From: CAWCUZ01 sp963798795
Lineage (GTDB): Bacteria; Acidobacteriota; Vicinamibacteria; Vicinamibacterales; SCN-69-37
Reading direction: 5' to 3'
NCBI GenBank assembly: GCA_963798795.1
Contig: CAWCUZ010000002.1
Coordinates: forward strand, 868,001 to 932,000
Length of the DNA stretch: 64,000 bases
Part shown: piece by piece, positions 36,813 to 47,894 of the stretch
How the letters are laid out: every line of letters begins with the position of its first letter
Position numbering within the stretch: position 1 is the stretch's first letter
Program-made: the position numbers and the translations under genes
Notes under the pieces: model-generated
Seen by the model: only the letters and a program-made list of their open reading frames with translations
What the model was told of the DNA's origin: nothing
Database searches by the model: none

Positions 36813-39298
36813 ATGCAGTCAACCGTTCTTCGAATCCTCGAGTTCGATCGGATCCGCGAGGCGCTCGCGCGCGAGGCCCTGACCCCCCTCGGACGGGCCC
36901 GCGTGCTGGCGCTCGAGCCAGCAGTGGATCCGGCCGAGGTCCGGCGGCGGCTGGATTTGACGGGCGAGGCGGTCGAGTTCATCGGCAAGGACGGCTCGCT
37001 CGCGGTCGACGCGCCGCCGGATCTCGACGACATCCTGGCGGCACTGCCGGTGTCGGACCACGCGCTCGAACCGATGGCGCTGCGGGGCCTGGCGCGGTTT
37101 CTGGGCTCGGTCGGGCACCTTGCCGACGGCATCTCCCGCGCGGCGTTCGGGGCCGCGGCCGGATCCCGGCTCGAGGGGCTTGCTGCGGTGGCCGAAGGCG
37201 CCGCCCGGTTCGAGAACGAGATCGCGGCGATCGACCGGGCGATCGAGCCGTCGGGCGAGGTGTCCGACGCGGCGAGTCCGGTCCTTCGTGACCTGCGCCA
37301 GAAGCTGCGGCGCCAGCGCGCGAAACTGCGGTCCACGCTCGAGGGACTCACGCGGGGACGCGATGCCGCGAAGTACCTCCAGGACCAGATCGTCACCGAC
37401 CGCAACGGCCGGTACGTCGTCGTCGTGCGCGCCGAGCATCGCGAGGCCGTCCCCGGCATCGTGCATGGCAGCTCCGCAAGCGGCGCGAGCCTGTATGTGG
37501 AGCCCATGGCGACCGTCGATCTGAACAACGACGTCGTCGCACTCGCCGAACGCGAGGCGGCGGAGGTCCATCGCATCCTGCTCGCGCTGACCGATGCCTT
37601 CCGCCTGCGCGAGGACGACGTGGCGCGCACGTGCGAGGCCGCAGCCGATTTCGACGAGCTGTACGCGAAGGCGCGGCTCGCGGCGCGCGTCGACGGCGTG
37701 GCGCCCGCGCTCGCCGACGACGGGGGGGTTGAATTTCGCGGCGCCCGTCATCCGCTGCTGATTCCGGCGGTCAGGGAGATCACAGGTCCCTCGGGTCCCT
37801 CGGGTCCTAGCGTCGTCGTGGCTTCGGACCTGCTGGTGGAGCCGCCGACGCGGGCGCTCATCATCTCGGGGCCGAATACGGGCGGGAAGACGGTCGCATT
37901 GAAGGCCTTCGGGCTGCTGGCGCTGATGGCGCAGGCCGGCCTGTTCGTGCCGGTGGAATCCGGCAGCCGGTTCACGCCGTTCCGGAGCGTGTTCGCCGAC
38001 ATCGGCGACGACCAGTCGATCTCGGCGAGCCTCAGCACGTTCTCGGCGCGCGTGGCCAACATCGTGTCGATGGACCGCGCGCTCGAGACGCCGGCGCTCG
38101 TGCTGCTCGACGAGGTCGGCGGCGGAACCGATCCGGTCGAGGGCGGCGCGCTCGGCATCGCGATTGTCGACCACTTCCGTGCGCGCGGCGCCACCATCGC
38201 GGCCACGACGCACGACGACGCGCTGAAGTCGTATGCGGCGACGACCGAGGGCGTGGCGGTGGCGGCGTTCGGCTTCAATCCCGAGACCTACGCGCCGACC
38301 TACCGGCTGCTGTACGGCGCGCCCGGGCGCAGCCTCGCCCTCGAGATCGCGGAACGGCTCGGCATGCCGGGATCGTCGTCGCCGGCGCACGGGCGCGGCG
38401 CACCGGCCGCGAATCGCTCCTGGCCGAACACCTGGCGCGAGTCGATCGCGAGCTGGCTGACCTGCACCGCGAGAGCGAGGCGCTGGAGGCGCAACGCGCC
38501 GCGCTCGCCGCGGAGGCGGCGCGCCTGTCGGCGCGCGAAGCCGAGCTGGCCGAGCGCGAGGCGCGGCTCAGGCACCGCACGGACGACAGGATCAGTGCGT
38601 CGCTCCGGGAGGCGCGCGACCGGATCGATCGGATCGTCGCGGACCTGAAGGCCAAGGCTGACTCGCTGGCGGGCCAGGCCGAGCGGCGCGCGGGACAGCG
38701 GCAGATGCTGTCGACGGGCGAGGTCGGCGGCGTGCGGGCGCAGGCGCGCGCCGCCCTCGACGCGCTCGGCGAGGGTCTTGGCGTGGGCGCGGCGACCGGC
38801 GGCGTCGGCGACGCCTTGTCGAGTCCGCCTGCCGTCGGCGACACGGTCCAGGTGACCGCCTTCGGATCCGACGCCGTGGTGCGCGCGGTGTCCGGCGATC
38901 AGATTGACGTCGACATGCGCGGCAAGCGGATGCGCGTCCGGATGCGGGACCTGCGGCGCGCGGCCACGCCCGGCGCAGGCGGCGCGAGCGCGTCCGAGCG
39001 TCGCCGCGGCGAGCCGCGCGTCTCGCGGCCGGAGCCGGCGGCGAGCGGCGCGGCCGCGCGCGAGCTGATGGTCATCGGCGCCACCGTGGACGAGGCGATC
39101 GGGCGGGCGGAGAAGTTCCTGGACGACGCGTTGCTGGCGGACGAGCGGCGGCTGCGCATCGTGCACGGCCATGGCACGGGCCGTCTGCGAGCGGGCATCC
39201 GGGCGTTCTTCCGCGGCCATCCGCTGGTGGCAAGCGTGGCGGCCGCGGCGGATAATGAAGGCGGCGACGGGGCGACCATCGTGGAATTGAAGGACTAG
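36813..39298 (+). CDS. mutS2: MutS2 ATPase/nuclease with Smr domain, one frameshift
   Basis: MutS2 acts on collided ribosomes and on recombination intermediates. The protein starts MQSTVLRILEFDRIREALAR. It has a core with LEGLTRGRDAAKYLQDQIVT, Walker A ISGPNTGGKT and LLDEVGGGTDPVEGGAL. After RLGMPG (near 38370) the frame shifts and continues IVVAGARARRTGRESLLAEH, then a coiled coil rich in Glu/Ala/Arg, and the C-terminal Smr nuclease motif VHGHGTGRLRAGI. The span of 2486 bases is one base short of frame. A GPSGPSGPS insert sits before the Walker A region. Confidence 0.93.
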
Positions 39299-39315
39299 AC
39301 GGTCGAAACGAGCCG

Positions 39316-41085
39316 ATGGCGCTGTTCCCCCAATCCTTCCTGGACGACCTCAAGACCCAGACGGACATCGTCTCGGTGATCGGGGACGTCGCGCCGCTCA
39401 AGAAAATGGGCGCGACGTGGAAGGGCCTTTGCCCGTTCCACCAGGAAAGGACGCCGTCCTTCAACGTCAACCGCGACAAGGGCTTCTTCAAGTGCTTCGG
39501 ATGCGGCGCGGGCGGCGACGTGGTCAAGTTCGTCGAGCTGCAGCAGAAACTGGCGTTCCCCGAGGCCGTCACGTACCTCGCGCAGCGGGCCGGCATGCCG
39601 ATGCCCGACGCGCCGGGCGGGGCCGACGACCGGGCCGCGGCCGCCGAGCGCGAAGCGCTGGTCACGCTGCACGACTCGGCGCTCGCGTTCTTCCAGGAAC
39701 AGCTCGCGTCGCCGGCGGGGGCGCGTGCGCGGCGCGAACTGGAATCGCGCGGCCTGTCGAAGGAGACCCAGGAGACGTTCCGGTACGGCTACGCGCCCGG
39801 CGGCGGCCGCGACACGCTCACGGGCCTGTTCGAGGCCCGGAAAATCCCGCTGCCACTCCAGCTGCGGAGCGGCCTGGTGGTCGAACGCGAACGCGGCCGG
39901 ATGACCGACCGGTTTCGGAACCGGCTCATGATCCCGATCGGCCGCGACAGCGGCCCCCTGGTGGCATTCGGTGGCCGCGCGCTCGACCCCGGCCAGGTGC
40001 CGAAGTACCTGAATTCGCCCGAAACGCCCGTCTACTCCAAGGGGCGGATCCTCTACGGTCTGGACGTGACGAAGGTCGCCGTCCGAAAGCACAACTATTG
40101 TGTCCTGGTGGAGGGCTACTTCGACCTGGCCCAGGTCTGGCAGGCCGGGGTCCAATCCGTCGTGGCCTCGTGCGGCACGGCCCTGACGCCGGGCCAGGCC
40201 CGGATCCTGAAACGTTTCACGTCCAAAGTCGTCCTCAGTTTTGACCCCGACGCGGCGGGCCAGGGAGCGGCAGCCCGGTCGTCCGAACTGCTGGTGGCCG
40301 AGGGGTTCCAGGTGAACGTGGCCCTGCTACCGGACGGCAGCGATCCCGATACGTTCATACGGAACACCGGGGGCCGGGCCTACGTGGAACGACTCACCAG
40401 CTCCCGTCCCTATCTCGACTTTCTGCTGGATCGCGCCGCCGACCGGGTCGATCTGGCAAAGCCGGAGGGCCGACGCGCCTTTTTCGGCCAGATGCTGGCG
40501 GTGGCGGCCACGATTCCGGACGCCGCCCAGCGCGACCAGTTCGCGGACCGTCTGGCACACAAGGGCCGTCTCACCGAGGAGGTGGTCCGGGCGGAAATCC
40601 GGAAGGCGGCTGCCGAGCGGCGGACCGAGGTGCCGGCCGTGGCGGTTCCGGCCACGGCGACTATCCGAACGGCCGAACAAGGGTTACTCTGGTCTCTTGT
40701 CCATCGCCCGGTGGAGGGCCTCTCGGCGGTGGCTCAAATGGAGCCGGCCGACCTGGAGGGCCTGGTGACGGGGCCCATTCTGCGGCTGGCGGCCAGCCTG
40801 TCCGAGGTGCCGGCCGAGGGGCTGCCGGAGGTACTGCGCACCCGGCTGACGGACGGGGAACGCGGAGTGCTGGAACGGGTCGCGCGGCAGGATGCGGCGC
40901 CGGCGCCCCCGGCCGACTGCGTCAACGCGCTGCGGCGGCTGCGCTACGAACGGGAGCGCACCGCGGTACAGCACGAGATCGATCGACTGCAGGATGAGGG
41001 TCCGGCCGCGGCGGCCGGGTCACTCGAGGCGTTGTGGACGCGCAAGAAGGCCATCCTGCTGCGCTTGGAAGAACTGGGACGCTAG
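39316..41085 (+). CDS. dnaG: DNA primase
   Basis: DnaG makes RNA primers for replication. The 589-residue protein carries the CHC2 zinc finger, with C39 and H42 in GLCPFHQERTPSF and C60 and C63 in FFKCFGCGAGG. The Toprim core holds VLVEGYFDLAQVWQAGVQSV and LSFDPDAAGQGAA. The C-terminal helicase-binding region is helical and less conserved. The ATG at 39316 is 17 bases after mutS2. It precedes rpoD by 14 bases, the common dnaG-rpoD macromolecular synthesis pair. Confidence 0.97.
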   Translation: MALFPQSFLDDLKTQTDIVSVIGDVAPLKKMGATWKGLCPFHQERTPSFNVNRDKGFFKCFGCGAGGDVVKFVELQQKLAFPEAVTYLAQRAGMPMPDAPGGADDRAAAAEREALVTLHDSALAFFQEQLASPAGARARRELESRGLSKETQETFRYGYAPGGGRDTLTGLFEARKIPLPLQLRSGLVVERERGRMTDRFRNRLMIPIGRDSGPLVAFGGRALDPGQVPKYLNSPETPVYSKGRILYGLDVTKVAVRKHNYCVLVEGYFDLAQVWQAGVQSVVASCGTALTPGQARILKRFTSKVVLSFDPDAAGQGAAARSSELLVAEGFQVNVALLPDGSDPDTFIRNTGGRAYVERLTSSRPYLDFLLDRAADRVDLAKPEGRRAFFGQMLAVAATIPDAAQRDQFADRLAHKGRLTEEVVRAEIRKAAAERRTEVPAVAVPATATIRTAEQGLLWSLVHRPVEGLSAVAQMEPADLEGLVTGPILRLAASLSEVPAEGLPEVLRTRLTDGERGVLERVARQDAAPAPPADCVNALRRLRYERERTAVQHEIDRLQDEGPAAAAGSLEALWTRKKAILLRLEELGR

Positions 41086-41087
41086 AC

Positions 41088-41093
41088 AAGGAG
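41088..41093 (+). promoter_or_regulatory. Ribosome binding site AAGGAG that selects a TTG start for rpoD
   Basis: AAGGAG lies six bases before the TTG at 41100, which begins LSIEEKYDEIRQL. It lies just after the dnaG stop. It is the only good ribosome site in this junction and therefore fixes the rpoD start, despite the rare codon. Confidence 0.6.
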
Positions 41094-41099
41094 TCGCCG

Positions 41100-42782
<1,683 letters not shown>

Positions 42783-42803
42783 CGGAGAAGCGCCTCCTCC
42801 TAA

Positions 42804-42849
42804 CTTCTGCCTTCTGCCTTCTGCCTTCTGCCTTCTGCCTTCTGCCTTC
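42804..42849. repeat. CTTCTGC heptanucleotide tandem repeat, six perfect copies
   Basis: Six uninterrupted CTTCTGC units run from 42804 to 42845, with a partial seventh (CTTC) to 42849. They lie between the rpoD stop and the tRNA gene. The tract is pyrimidine-only except for the G of each unit. The same unit appears in the lepA-lepB gap. Confidence 0.95.
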
Positions 42850-42855
42850 CCATGT

Positions 42856-42928
42856 GGGCCCCTAGCTCAGCGGTGAGAGCGGCCGGCTCATAACCGGCTG
42901 GTCCCAGGTTCGAATCCTGGGGGGCCCA
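42856..42928 (+). tRNA. tRNA with anticodon CAT (elongator Met or Ile2)
   Basis: A complete cloverleaf can be folded. The acceptor stem is GGGCCCC (42856-42862) with GGGGCCC (42921-42927) and discriminator A42928. The D-arm is GCTC/GAGC, the anticodon stem GCCGG/CCGGC with loop CTCATAA (anticodon 42889-42891), and the T-arm CCAGG-TTCGAAT-CCTGG. The first pair is G-C and the anticodon stem lacks three G-C pairs next to the loop, so it is not the initiator. It could be elongator methionine or the lysidine-modified isoleucine tRNA. CCA is not encoded. Confidence 0.93.
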
Positions 42929-42962
42929 CTACCTCCGGCCGCGCCGCGCTACAATCCCGGCC

Positions 42963-43388
42963 ATGACCCGCGAATCCATCCTGGCAGTGTTCGCCCGCCG
43001 GCAGGCCGCCTGGGACGCCCGCGATGGCGCGGCGCTCGCGCGCAGCCATGGCGAGAACGGCACGGTGCAGAGTCCCATGTTCGGATCCCGGACGGGGCAC
43101 GCCGAGATCGCGGACTCGTATCGCGCGGTGTTCCGGAGCTTTCCGGACTGGACCTTCGAGGGCGACGACGTGATCGTCGACGGCGCCCGCGTCGCCCAGC
43201 CGTTCGCGGTCACGGCGACGCACTCGGGTGAGTTCTTCGGCCTCGCGGGGACCGGCCGCCGGTTCCGGATCCAGGGGGTGCTCGTGTGCGAGATGCGCGA
43301 CGACCTGATCGAACGCGAGCGCCGGCTCTACGACTTCACCGGACTCCTCATCCAGGTCGGCGTGCTTCGGAGCAAGCCCGGGGCTTGA
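42963..43388 (+). CDS. SnoaL-like ester cyclase family protein
   Basis: This 141-residue NTF2-fold protein starts MTRESILAVFARRQAAWDAR. It has TVQSPMFGSRTGHAEIADSY, FRSFPDWTFEGDDVIVDGAR and the C-terminal strand ERRLYDFTGLLIQVGVL. It belongs to the same broad group as the genes at 21284-25265 but is isolated between the tRNA and the zinc-ribbon gene. The function is unknown. Confidence 0.85.
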   Translation: MTRESILAVFARRQAAWDARDGAALARSHGENGTVQSPMFGSRTGHAEIADSYRAVFRSFPDWTFEGDDVIVDGARVAQPFAVTATHSGEFFGLAGTGRRFRIQGVLVCEMRDDLIERERRLYDFTGLLIQVGVLRSKPGA

Positions 43389-43404
43389 GCCGCGGGCGCC
43401 GGCC

Positions 43405-44139
43405 GTGGAACACTTAGCGCCCGTGCTGCCGGCACTCGCCTCCCTCATCGCGCTCCAGGACATCGACACGGCGGCGGATGCCCACCGCCAGCGGCTCGGC
43501 GAGATCCCCGCGGCCGAGCAGGCGCTCGAGACCGCGGTGAACGACGCCATGGCGGCGGCCGAGGCCGTGCGCGAGCGCCTGGCGGCCAACCAGCAGGCAC
43601 GCCGCGAACTCGATCGCGACGTCGCCGGCGTGGACACGCGGCTGTCGCGGTTCGACGACCACAAGGCCGCCGTCAAGACCAACCAGGAGTACCAGGCGCT
43701 GCTGCACGAGATCGCCACCGCGCGGGGCGAAAAGGAGGCGATCGAGGATCGCATTCTCGTGCTCATGGAGGAAGCCGACGGGATTGCCGAGGAGCTGCGG
43801 ACGGCGGAAGCCGCCGTGGCCGAAGCGCGGCGAAGCGCGGAAGAAGGCCGCGCCGCCCTGCAGATCGAGCAGGGTCGGCTCGACGCCGAAGTGGCCCGGC
43901 TTGCCGCAGAGCGCGCCCGGGCGGCCGCCGCGGTCGACGCGCCGCTGCTGGCGAAGTACGAGCAGATCCTGAAGAACCGCCGCGGCGCGGCCGTGGTCGC
44001 CATCGACGTCGAGGTGTGCACGGCCTGCCACGTGCGGCTCCGCCCGCACGTGTCCCAGCAGATCCGCCGCAACGACAGCATCGTCCAGTGCGAGAGCTGC
44101 CAGCGGATTCTGTTCTGGCCTATTGCTGATGCCCGATGA
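43405..44139 (+). CDS. Coiled-coil protein with C4 zinc ribbon (DUF164/CdsZ family)
   Basis: This 244-residue protein is mostly a long helical coiled coil (about 10-190), beginning LASLIALQDIDTAADAHRQR with a conserved KTNQEYQALLHEIATAR near the middle. The C-terminus has a four-cysteine zinc ribbon, CTACHVRLRPH and CESCQRILFW. Members are widespread and of uncertain function, thought to bind RNA or ribosomal components. The GTG at 43405 follows the SnoaL gene by 16 bases. Its end overlaps the convergent kinase gene by 20 bases. Confidence 0.9.
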   Translation: MEHLAPVLPALASLIALQDIDTAADAHRQRLGEIPAAEQALETAVNDAMAAAEAVRERLAANQQARRELDRDVAGVDTRLSRFDDHKAAVKTNQEYQALLHEIATARGEKEAIEDRILVLMEEADGIAEELRTAEAAVAEARRSAEEGRAALQIEQGRLDAEVARLAAERARAAAAVDAPLLAKYEQILKNRRGAAVVAIDVEVCTACHVRLRPHVSQQIRRNDSIVQCESCQRILFWPIADAR

Positions 44140-45849
44140 TGACGCGGACGCGGGCGGCGCGCGGCATCACGCGGAGATCCGGATCGAATCCTTCCTGGCG
44201 ACCCCAGGCCACGAGCGCGGTGACGCCGGGAGACTCGTGCGGCGTCATCACGCCCATCGGCACGGGCGGTTGCGCCACTTCGGCCGTACTGGCGCACGTC
44301 CAGCCCGCCTGATTGAGCGCCGCACGCAGTGCGAATGCCATCTCACGTGATTCCGGATCGCCGGCTGCAAACACCAGATCGTAGGCTTCCGGGCGGACCC
44401 TCCGCAGGCTCTGGACGAGCCTCATCGCGTTCGGACCGAGCGCGCGACCTCGGCCCCGACCCAGCCGCCCGGCGCCCGGTGCGCCGCGCCCAGCCCCCGG
44501 CGGACCGCCAGGCGCTGTCGGGTCTGGTCCCGGCCGGCCACCGGGATTCGCGCCGCCCGCGGCCGGTGGCGCGGCGCTTTCCGGGACGCCAGCCGGAGGC
44601 GCGACAGCCGGCGTGTCCTGTCCCGCATCCGACCGGGCCTGACGTGGCGCCGGGGCGGCCGGTGGCTCGGGCGGAGGCGATGGGGGAACCGGCGGCGCCT
44701 GCGATGTAGTCAGCGAAGTGGGCGTGGTGGGCGGCTCGGCGGAGCGTGCGAACCAGACCGTGCCTGCCCAGATGCCGCCGGCGAGAAGCACGGCCACACC
44801 GCCGATCGCGAGCAGTGCGCGGGACGAACCGCCCGGCCGGCCCGCTGGTGATGCAGGAGCCCCGCCCGCGGCCTCGGGCGTGGACGCCGGTGCGGAACCG
44901 GGCGACAGAACCGGCGCGGGAGCCGCGACGGCGCCGGATGCCGCGCCCGACGCGACCGTCGCGACGCGGCGGGCCGAGTCCGAGGCGCCCTGGCGCCGGA
45001 GTCGCGCCAGGTCGGCGCGGAGCTCCGCCGCCTCTGGCACCGCAGGTCGCGATCCTTCTCGAGGGCCTTCAGGACGATCTCCTCGAGCTTCTCGGGAATC
45101 TCGGGGCGCAGGGACCTGGGCGCGGGCGGATCGGCGCCCAGCACGCCGGCGCCCACCACCGCGGACGTCGGACCGGCAAAGGCACGCTGGCCGGTGAACA
45201 TCTCGTACAGCACGAGGCCGAAGGAGAACAGGTCGGACCGCATGTCGAGCGGCTCGCCGCGGAGCTGTTCGGGCGACATGTAGGCGACGGTACCGACCGT
45301 CGTGCCCAGCTCGGTCAACGCCTCGTCGGCGCCGCGCGTCACGTCGTAGGCGGCATCGACCACCGCCTTGGCCAGACCGAAATCCAGGATTTTCGGCACG
45401 CCGCGATTCGTGATGAAGACGTTGGCCGGCTTGAGATCGCGATGCACGATGCCGCGCGCGTGCGCCGCTTCCAGCGCATCGGCAAGCGCCAGGGCGACGT
45501 CGACGGCCTGCGGGATCTGGAGCGGCCCGCGCGTGAGACGCTGCTGCAGCGTCTCGCCTTCCAGGAGTTCCATCACGAGGTACGGGACGCCAGTCTGCGT
45601 GGAAGCGGGGTCGCGTGTTGCGACCCCGACGTCGTAGATGGCGCAGATGTTGGGATGATTGAGCGCCGCGATCGCCCGCGCCTCCCGGTCGAACCGGGCG
45701 CGGGCGGCAGCGTCGGAGCGGCCGGCCGACAGCGTCTTGAGCGCGACGACGCGGTCGAGCCGGGGGTCGCGGGCGCGGAACACCTCGCCCATCCCGCCCT
45801 CGCCGAGTTTGTCGAGGACGAGATAGGGGCCGAAGGTGGAGCCGATCAT
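44120..45849 (-). CDS. Transmembrane Ser/Thr protein kinase with extracytoplasmic C-terminal domain, one frameshift
   Basis: This PknB-type kinase starts MIGSTFGPYLVLDKLGEGGM. The glycine loop is GEGGMGEVF, the Lys is in VVALKTL, the catalytic loop is HRDLKPANVF, and DFGLAKA and APE-like YMSPEQLRGE follow. Near 45034 the frame loses one base and continues EAAELRADLARLRR. One membrane helix (LLAIGGVAVLLAGGIWAG) is next, then a Pro/Ala/Gly-rich linker of about 120 residues and an outer domain of about 85 residues (LVQSLRRVRPEAYDLVFAAG). That outer domain matches no family I know and may sense a periplasmic ligand. Confidence 0.88.
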
Positions 45850-46064
45850 CGCGCGCACCTGCTCGGCTCCGGCGAGACCAGCCTGAGCCCTGGCGGAGGC
45901 GGTCCGCCGGCGGCCACCCGGACCACAACTTCGCAGGAGCCGGACGTTCTGGCGATCACATCGCGCCTCCGGCGCAATTCTACCGTGCGCGGGAAGGCCG
46001 TGCCCACCGTCGGCGGCGTGGCACGGGCGGCGCCAACATGTGACAATGGCATCGAGGAGATGCG

Positions 46065-46490
46065 ATGACACTCGGTCCGGTTCTGACCGTGCACATCGAC
46101 GGCGGCGCGCGCGGCAATCCGGGTCCCGCCGGGTGGGGCGTCGTGGTGACGAACGACTCGGGCGAGGTCCAGGCGGAGCTTCGCGGGGGGCTCGAGCGCG
46201 CGACCAACAACGAGGCGGAATACAGCGCGCTGCTGGCCGCGCTGGACTGGTGCGCCCGCCAGGGCGCGCGGCGGGTGCACATCAAGTCCGACTCGCTGCT
46301 GCTCGTGCAGCAGATGCTCGGCAACTATCGCGTCAAGAGCCAGGGGCTGCGGCCGCTGCACGGCCGGGCAAAGCTGCTCGAAGCGCGTTTCGGCCACGTC
46401 TCGTTCGAATTCGTCCCGCGCGAGCGCAACGTCAAGGCCGACCGGCTCGCCAATCTTGCCATGGACGAAATCGAAGGACTGGGCGCGTAA
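46065..46490 (+). CDS. rnhA: Ribonuclease HI family protein
   Basis: This 141-residue RNase H-fold enzyme cuts RNA in RNA-DNA hybrids. The catalytic acids are visible in LTVHIDGGARGNPGPAGWGV (Asp12), ERATNNEAEYSALLAAL (Glu), HIKSDSLLLVQQM (Asp) and RERNVKADRLANLAM (Asp). It lacks the basic protrusion of E. coli RNase HI and resembles the RNase H-like proteins of actinobacteria. It is followed after 6 bases by the cysteine-rich gene and is divergent from the kinase. Confidence 0.92.
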   Translation: MTLGPVLTVHIDGGARGNPGPAGWGVVVTNDSGEVQAELRGGLERATNNEAEYSALLAALDWCARQGARRVHIKSDSLLLVQQMLGNYRVKSQGLRPLHGRAKLLEARFGHVSFEFVPRERNVKADRLANLAMDEIEGLGA

Positions 46491-46496
46491 CTCCCG

Positions 46497-46934
46497 ATGT
46501 CGGACCGCAAGTATCGCCAGCGCGGTTATCAGGACGACGGCGAGCGGCGGCCGAAGGCGTCGGGCGACAGCGCGCCGAGGAAGCCGCCCGAGCCGCGCGA
46601 TCCGAGATTGCCGCGCGACCCGCGCGTGCCGAACGTGCCCGGGTTCCGGCAGCTGTTCCGGTGCGCGCGATGCGGCCAGGTGGAGGCCGCCGACATTGGC
46701 GCGCTGAGCACCTGCGGCAAGTGCGGCGTCGCCCTCCACGCGTGCATCCACTGCGAGTCGTTCGACCCGGGCGCCGTCTACGAATGCCGCCAGCGCATTC
46801 CTGCGCGCATCAGTCCGAAGGATGGCCGCAACGAGTGCACACTCTTCGCGCCGCGTGTGCAGGTGGAGCGCGAAACGGGATCGGCGGCGCCATCGAGCTC
46901 CCGCAAGGCGTTCGACGACCTGTTCAAGTTCTGA
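46497..46934 (+). CDS. Cysteine-rich protein of unknown function
   Basis: This 145-residue protein has a charged, proline-rich N-terminal 50 residues (RKPPEPRDPRLPRDPRVPNV). Paired cysteines follow: FRCARCGQVEAADIG, CGKCGVALHACIHCESFDPG, then single Cys in ECRQRIP and NECTLFAP. These can form two zinc or iron-sulfur sites. The C-terminus is KAFDDLFKF, a short conserved-looking tail motif. No family is recognised. Tight coupling to the RNase H gene suggests a nucleic-acid-related role. Confidence 0.75.
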   Translation: MSDRKYRQRGYQDDGERRPKASGDSAPRKPPEPRDPRLPRDPRVPNVPGFRQLFRCARCGQVEAADIGALSTCGKCGVALHACIHCESFDPGAVYECRQRIPARISPKDGRNECTLFAPRVQVERETGSAAPSSSRKAFDDLFKF

Positions 46935-46940
46935 TGGGGG

Positions 46941-47699
46941 TCAACCGGCGAGGCGGATGACGGCGGCCAGGCGTCCCGTCCCGTTCCCTTCCCGTCTGAA
47001 CGAATAACAGATGTCGAGCCGATCGGACGTGCAGATGCCGGCCACGTGGATGGACGACACCGGCACGCCCGCCAACTCGAGCTGTTCCGCGTTCGCGCGC
47101 CACAGATCGAGGCGCCAGTGCCCCGGTCCATCCTCGGCGAACCAATCAGCCGCCTCGGGCGTCATCCCGAGAAACGCGGTGCGGACGCGATCGTCGACCT
47201 GGTAGCAGCACGGGCCGATGGCGGGCCCGATGGCCGCCACCAGGTCGGCCGGCGGCACGCCAAGCGACTCGAGCACTTCGACGGTGGCCATCGCCGCGCC
47301 CGAGCAGGTACCGCGCCAGCCCGCGTGCACCGCCGCGACCGCACGCTGGTTCCGGTCGGCCAGCAGCACAGGCACGCAGTCGGCCACGCGGACGACGACG
47401 GCCCGCGTCGGGTCTGTCGAGACGATCGCGTCGGCCACCTCGTCCGGGTCCGTCGGCGTCCCTGGAGTCACGACGAGCACGGCGCGCCCGTGCACCTGGC
47501 GCGCGCCGGCCAGGTCAGCAGGTGTCGTACCGACGGCCGCGGCCAGACGCCTGGTGTCGTCAGCCTCGATCGCGCCCCGAAGCCTCAACGCGCGCGTCGT
47601 GAAACCGTGGATCGCGTGCGGTTGCAGGGCGATGGACTGCAGCAGCGGCCCGGCCTCGCTCTCGATCCAGGTCCAGCCGGGAGCAACGGCGGTTTCCAT
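46941..47699 (-). CDS. pgeF: PgeF/YfiH (laccase-domain) multi-copper family protein
   Basis: This 252-residue protein belongs to the family of purine nucleoside phosphorylases and peptidoglycan-editing factors. The zinc-site residues lie in GARQVHGRAVLVV (His), VRVADCVPVLLAD (Cys) and AVHAGWRGTCSGA (His). It corrects L-Ser misincorporated into the muropeptide in E. coli and has adenosine phosphorylase activity in other bacteria. The ATG read from 47699 is preferred. It converges on the cysteine-rich gene with a six-base gap. Confidence 0.93.
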   Translation of the reverse strand: METAVAPGWTWIESEAGPLLQSIALQPHAIHGFTTRALRLRGAIEADDTRRLAAAVGTTPADLAGARQVHGRAVLVVTPGTPTDPDEVADAIVSTDPTRAVVVRVADCVPVLLADRNQRAVAAVHAGWRGTCSGAAMATVEVLESLGVPPADLVAAIGPAIGPCCYQVDDRVRTAFLGMTPEAADWFAEDGPGHWRLDLWRANAEQLELAGVPVSSIHVAGICTSDRLDICYSFRREGNGTGRLAAVIRLAG

Positions 47700-47894
47700 T
47701 CAGGCGGTCCTCCGCGGCCGTTCGTGAACGCCGGGCGCCATCTTCACTCGCCGGATCCGCCAGGGAGCCGAAAACCCGGCCCCCGGCGCTGCCCGCCCGC
47801 GCGGATCCGGGCCGCCCCACCGTCTGCTTTCGGCCGCTGGCGCGGGCCTTGCTCCATTGACGGCACATCACTCAACTCCGACTGGAGGACGCGC

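Noticed and set aside
42804..42849. CRISPR-like array at the CTTCTGC repeat
   Set aside because: Seven-base units with no spacers form a simple microsatellite, and no cas gene is present.
42856..42928. Initiator tRNA-fMet
   Set aside because: The first pair is G-C and the anticodon stem is GCCGG/CCGGC without the three consecutive G-C pairs of initiators.
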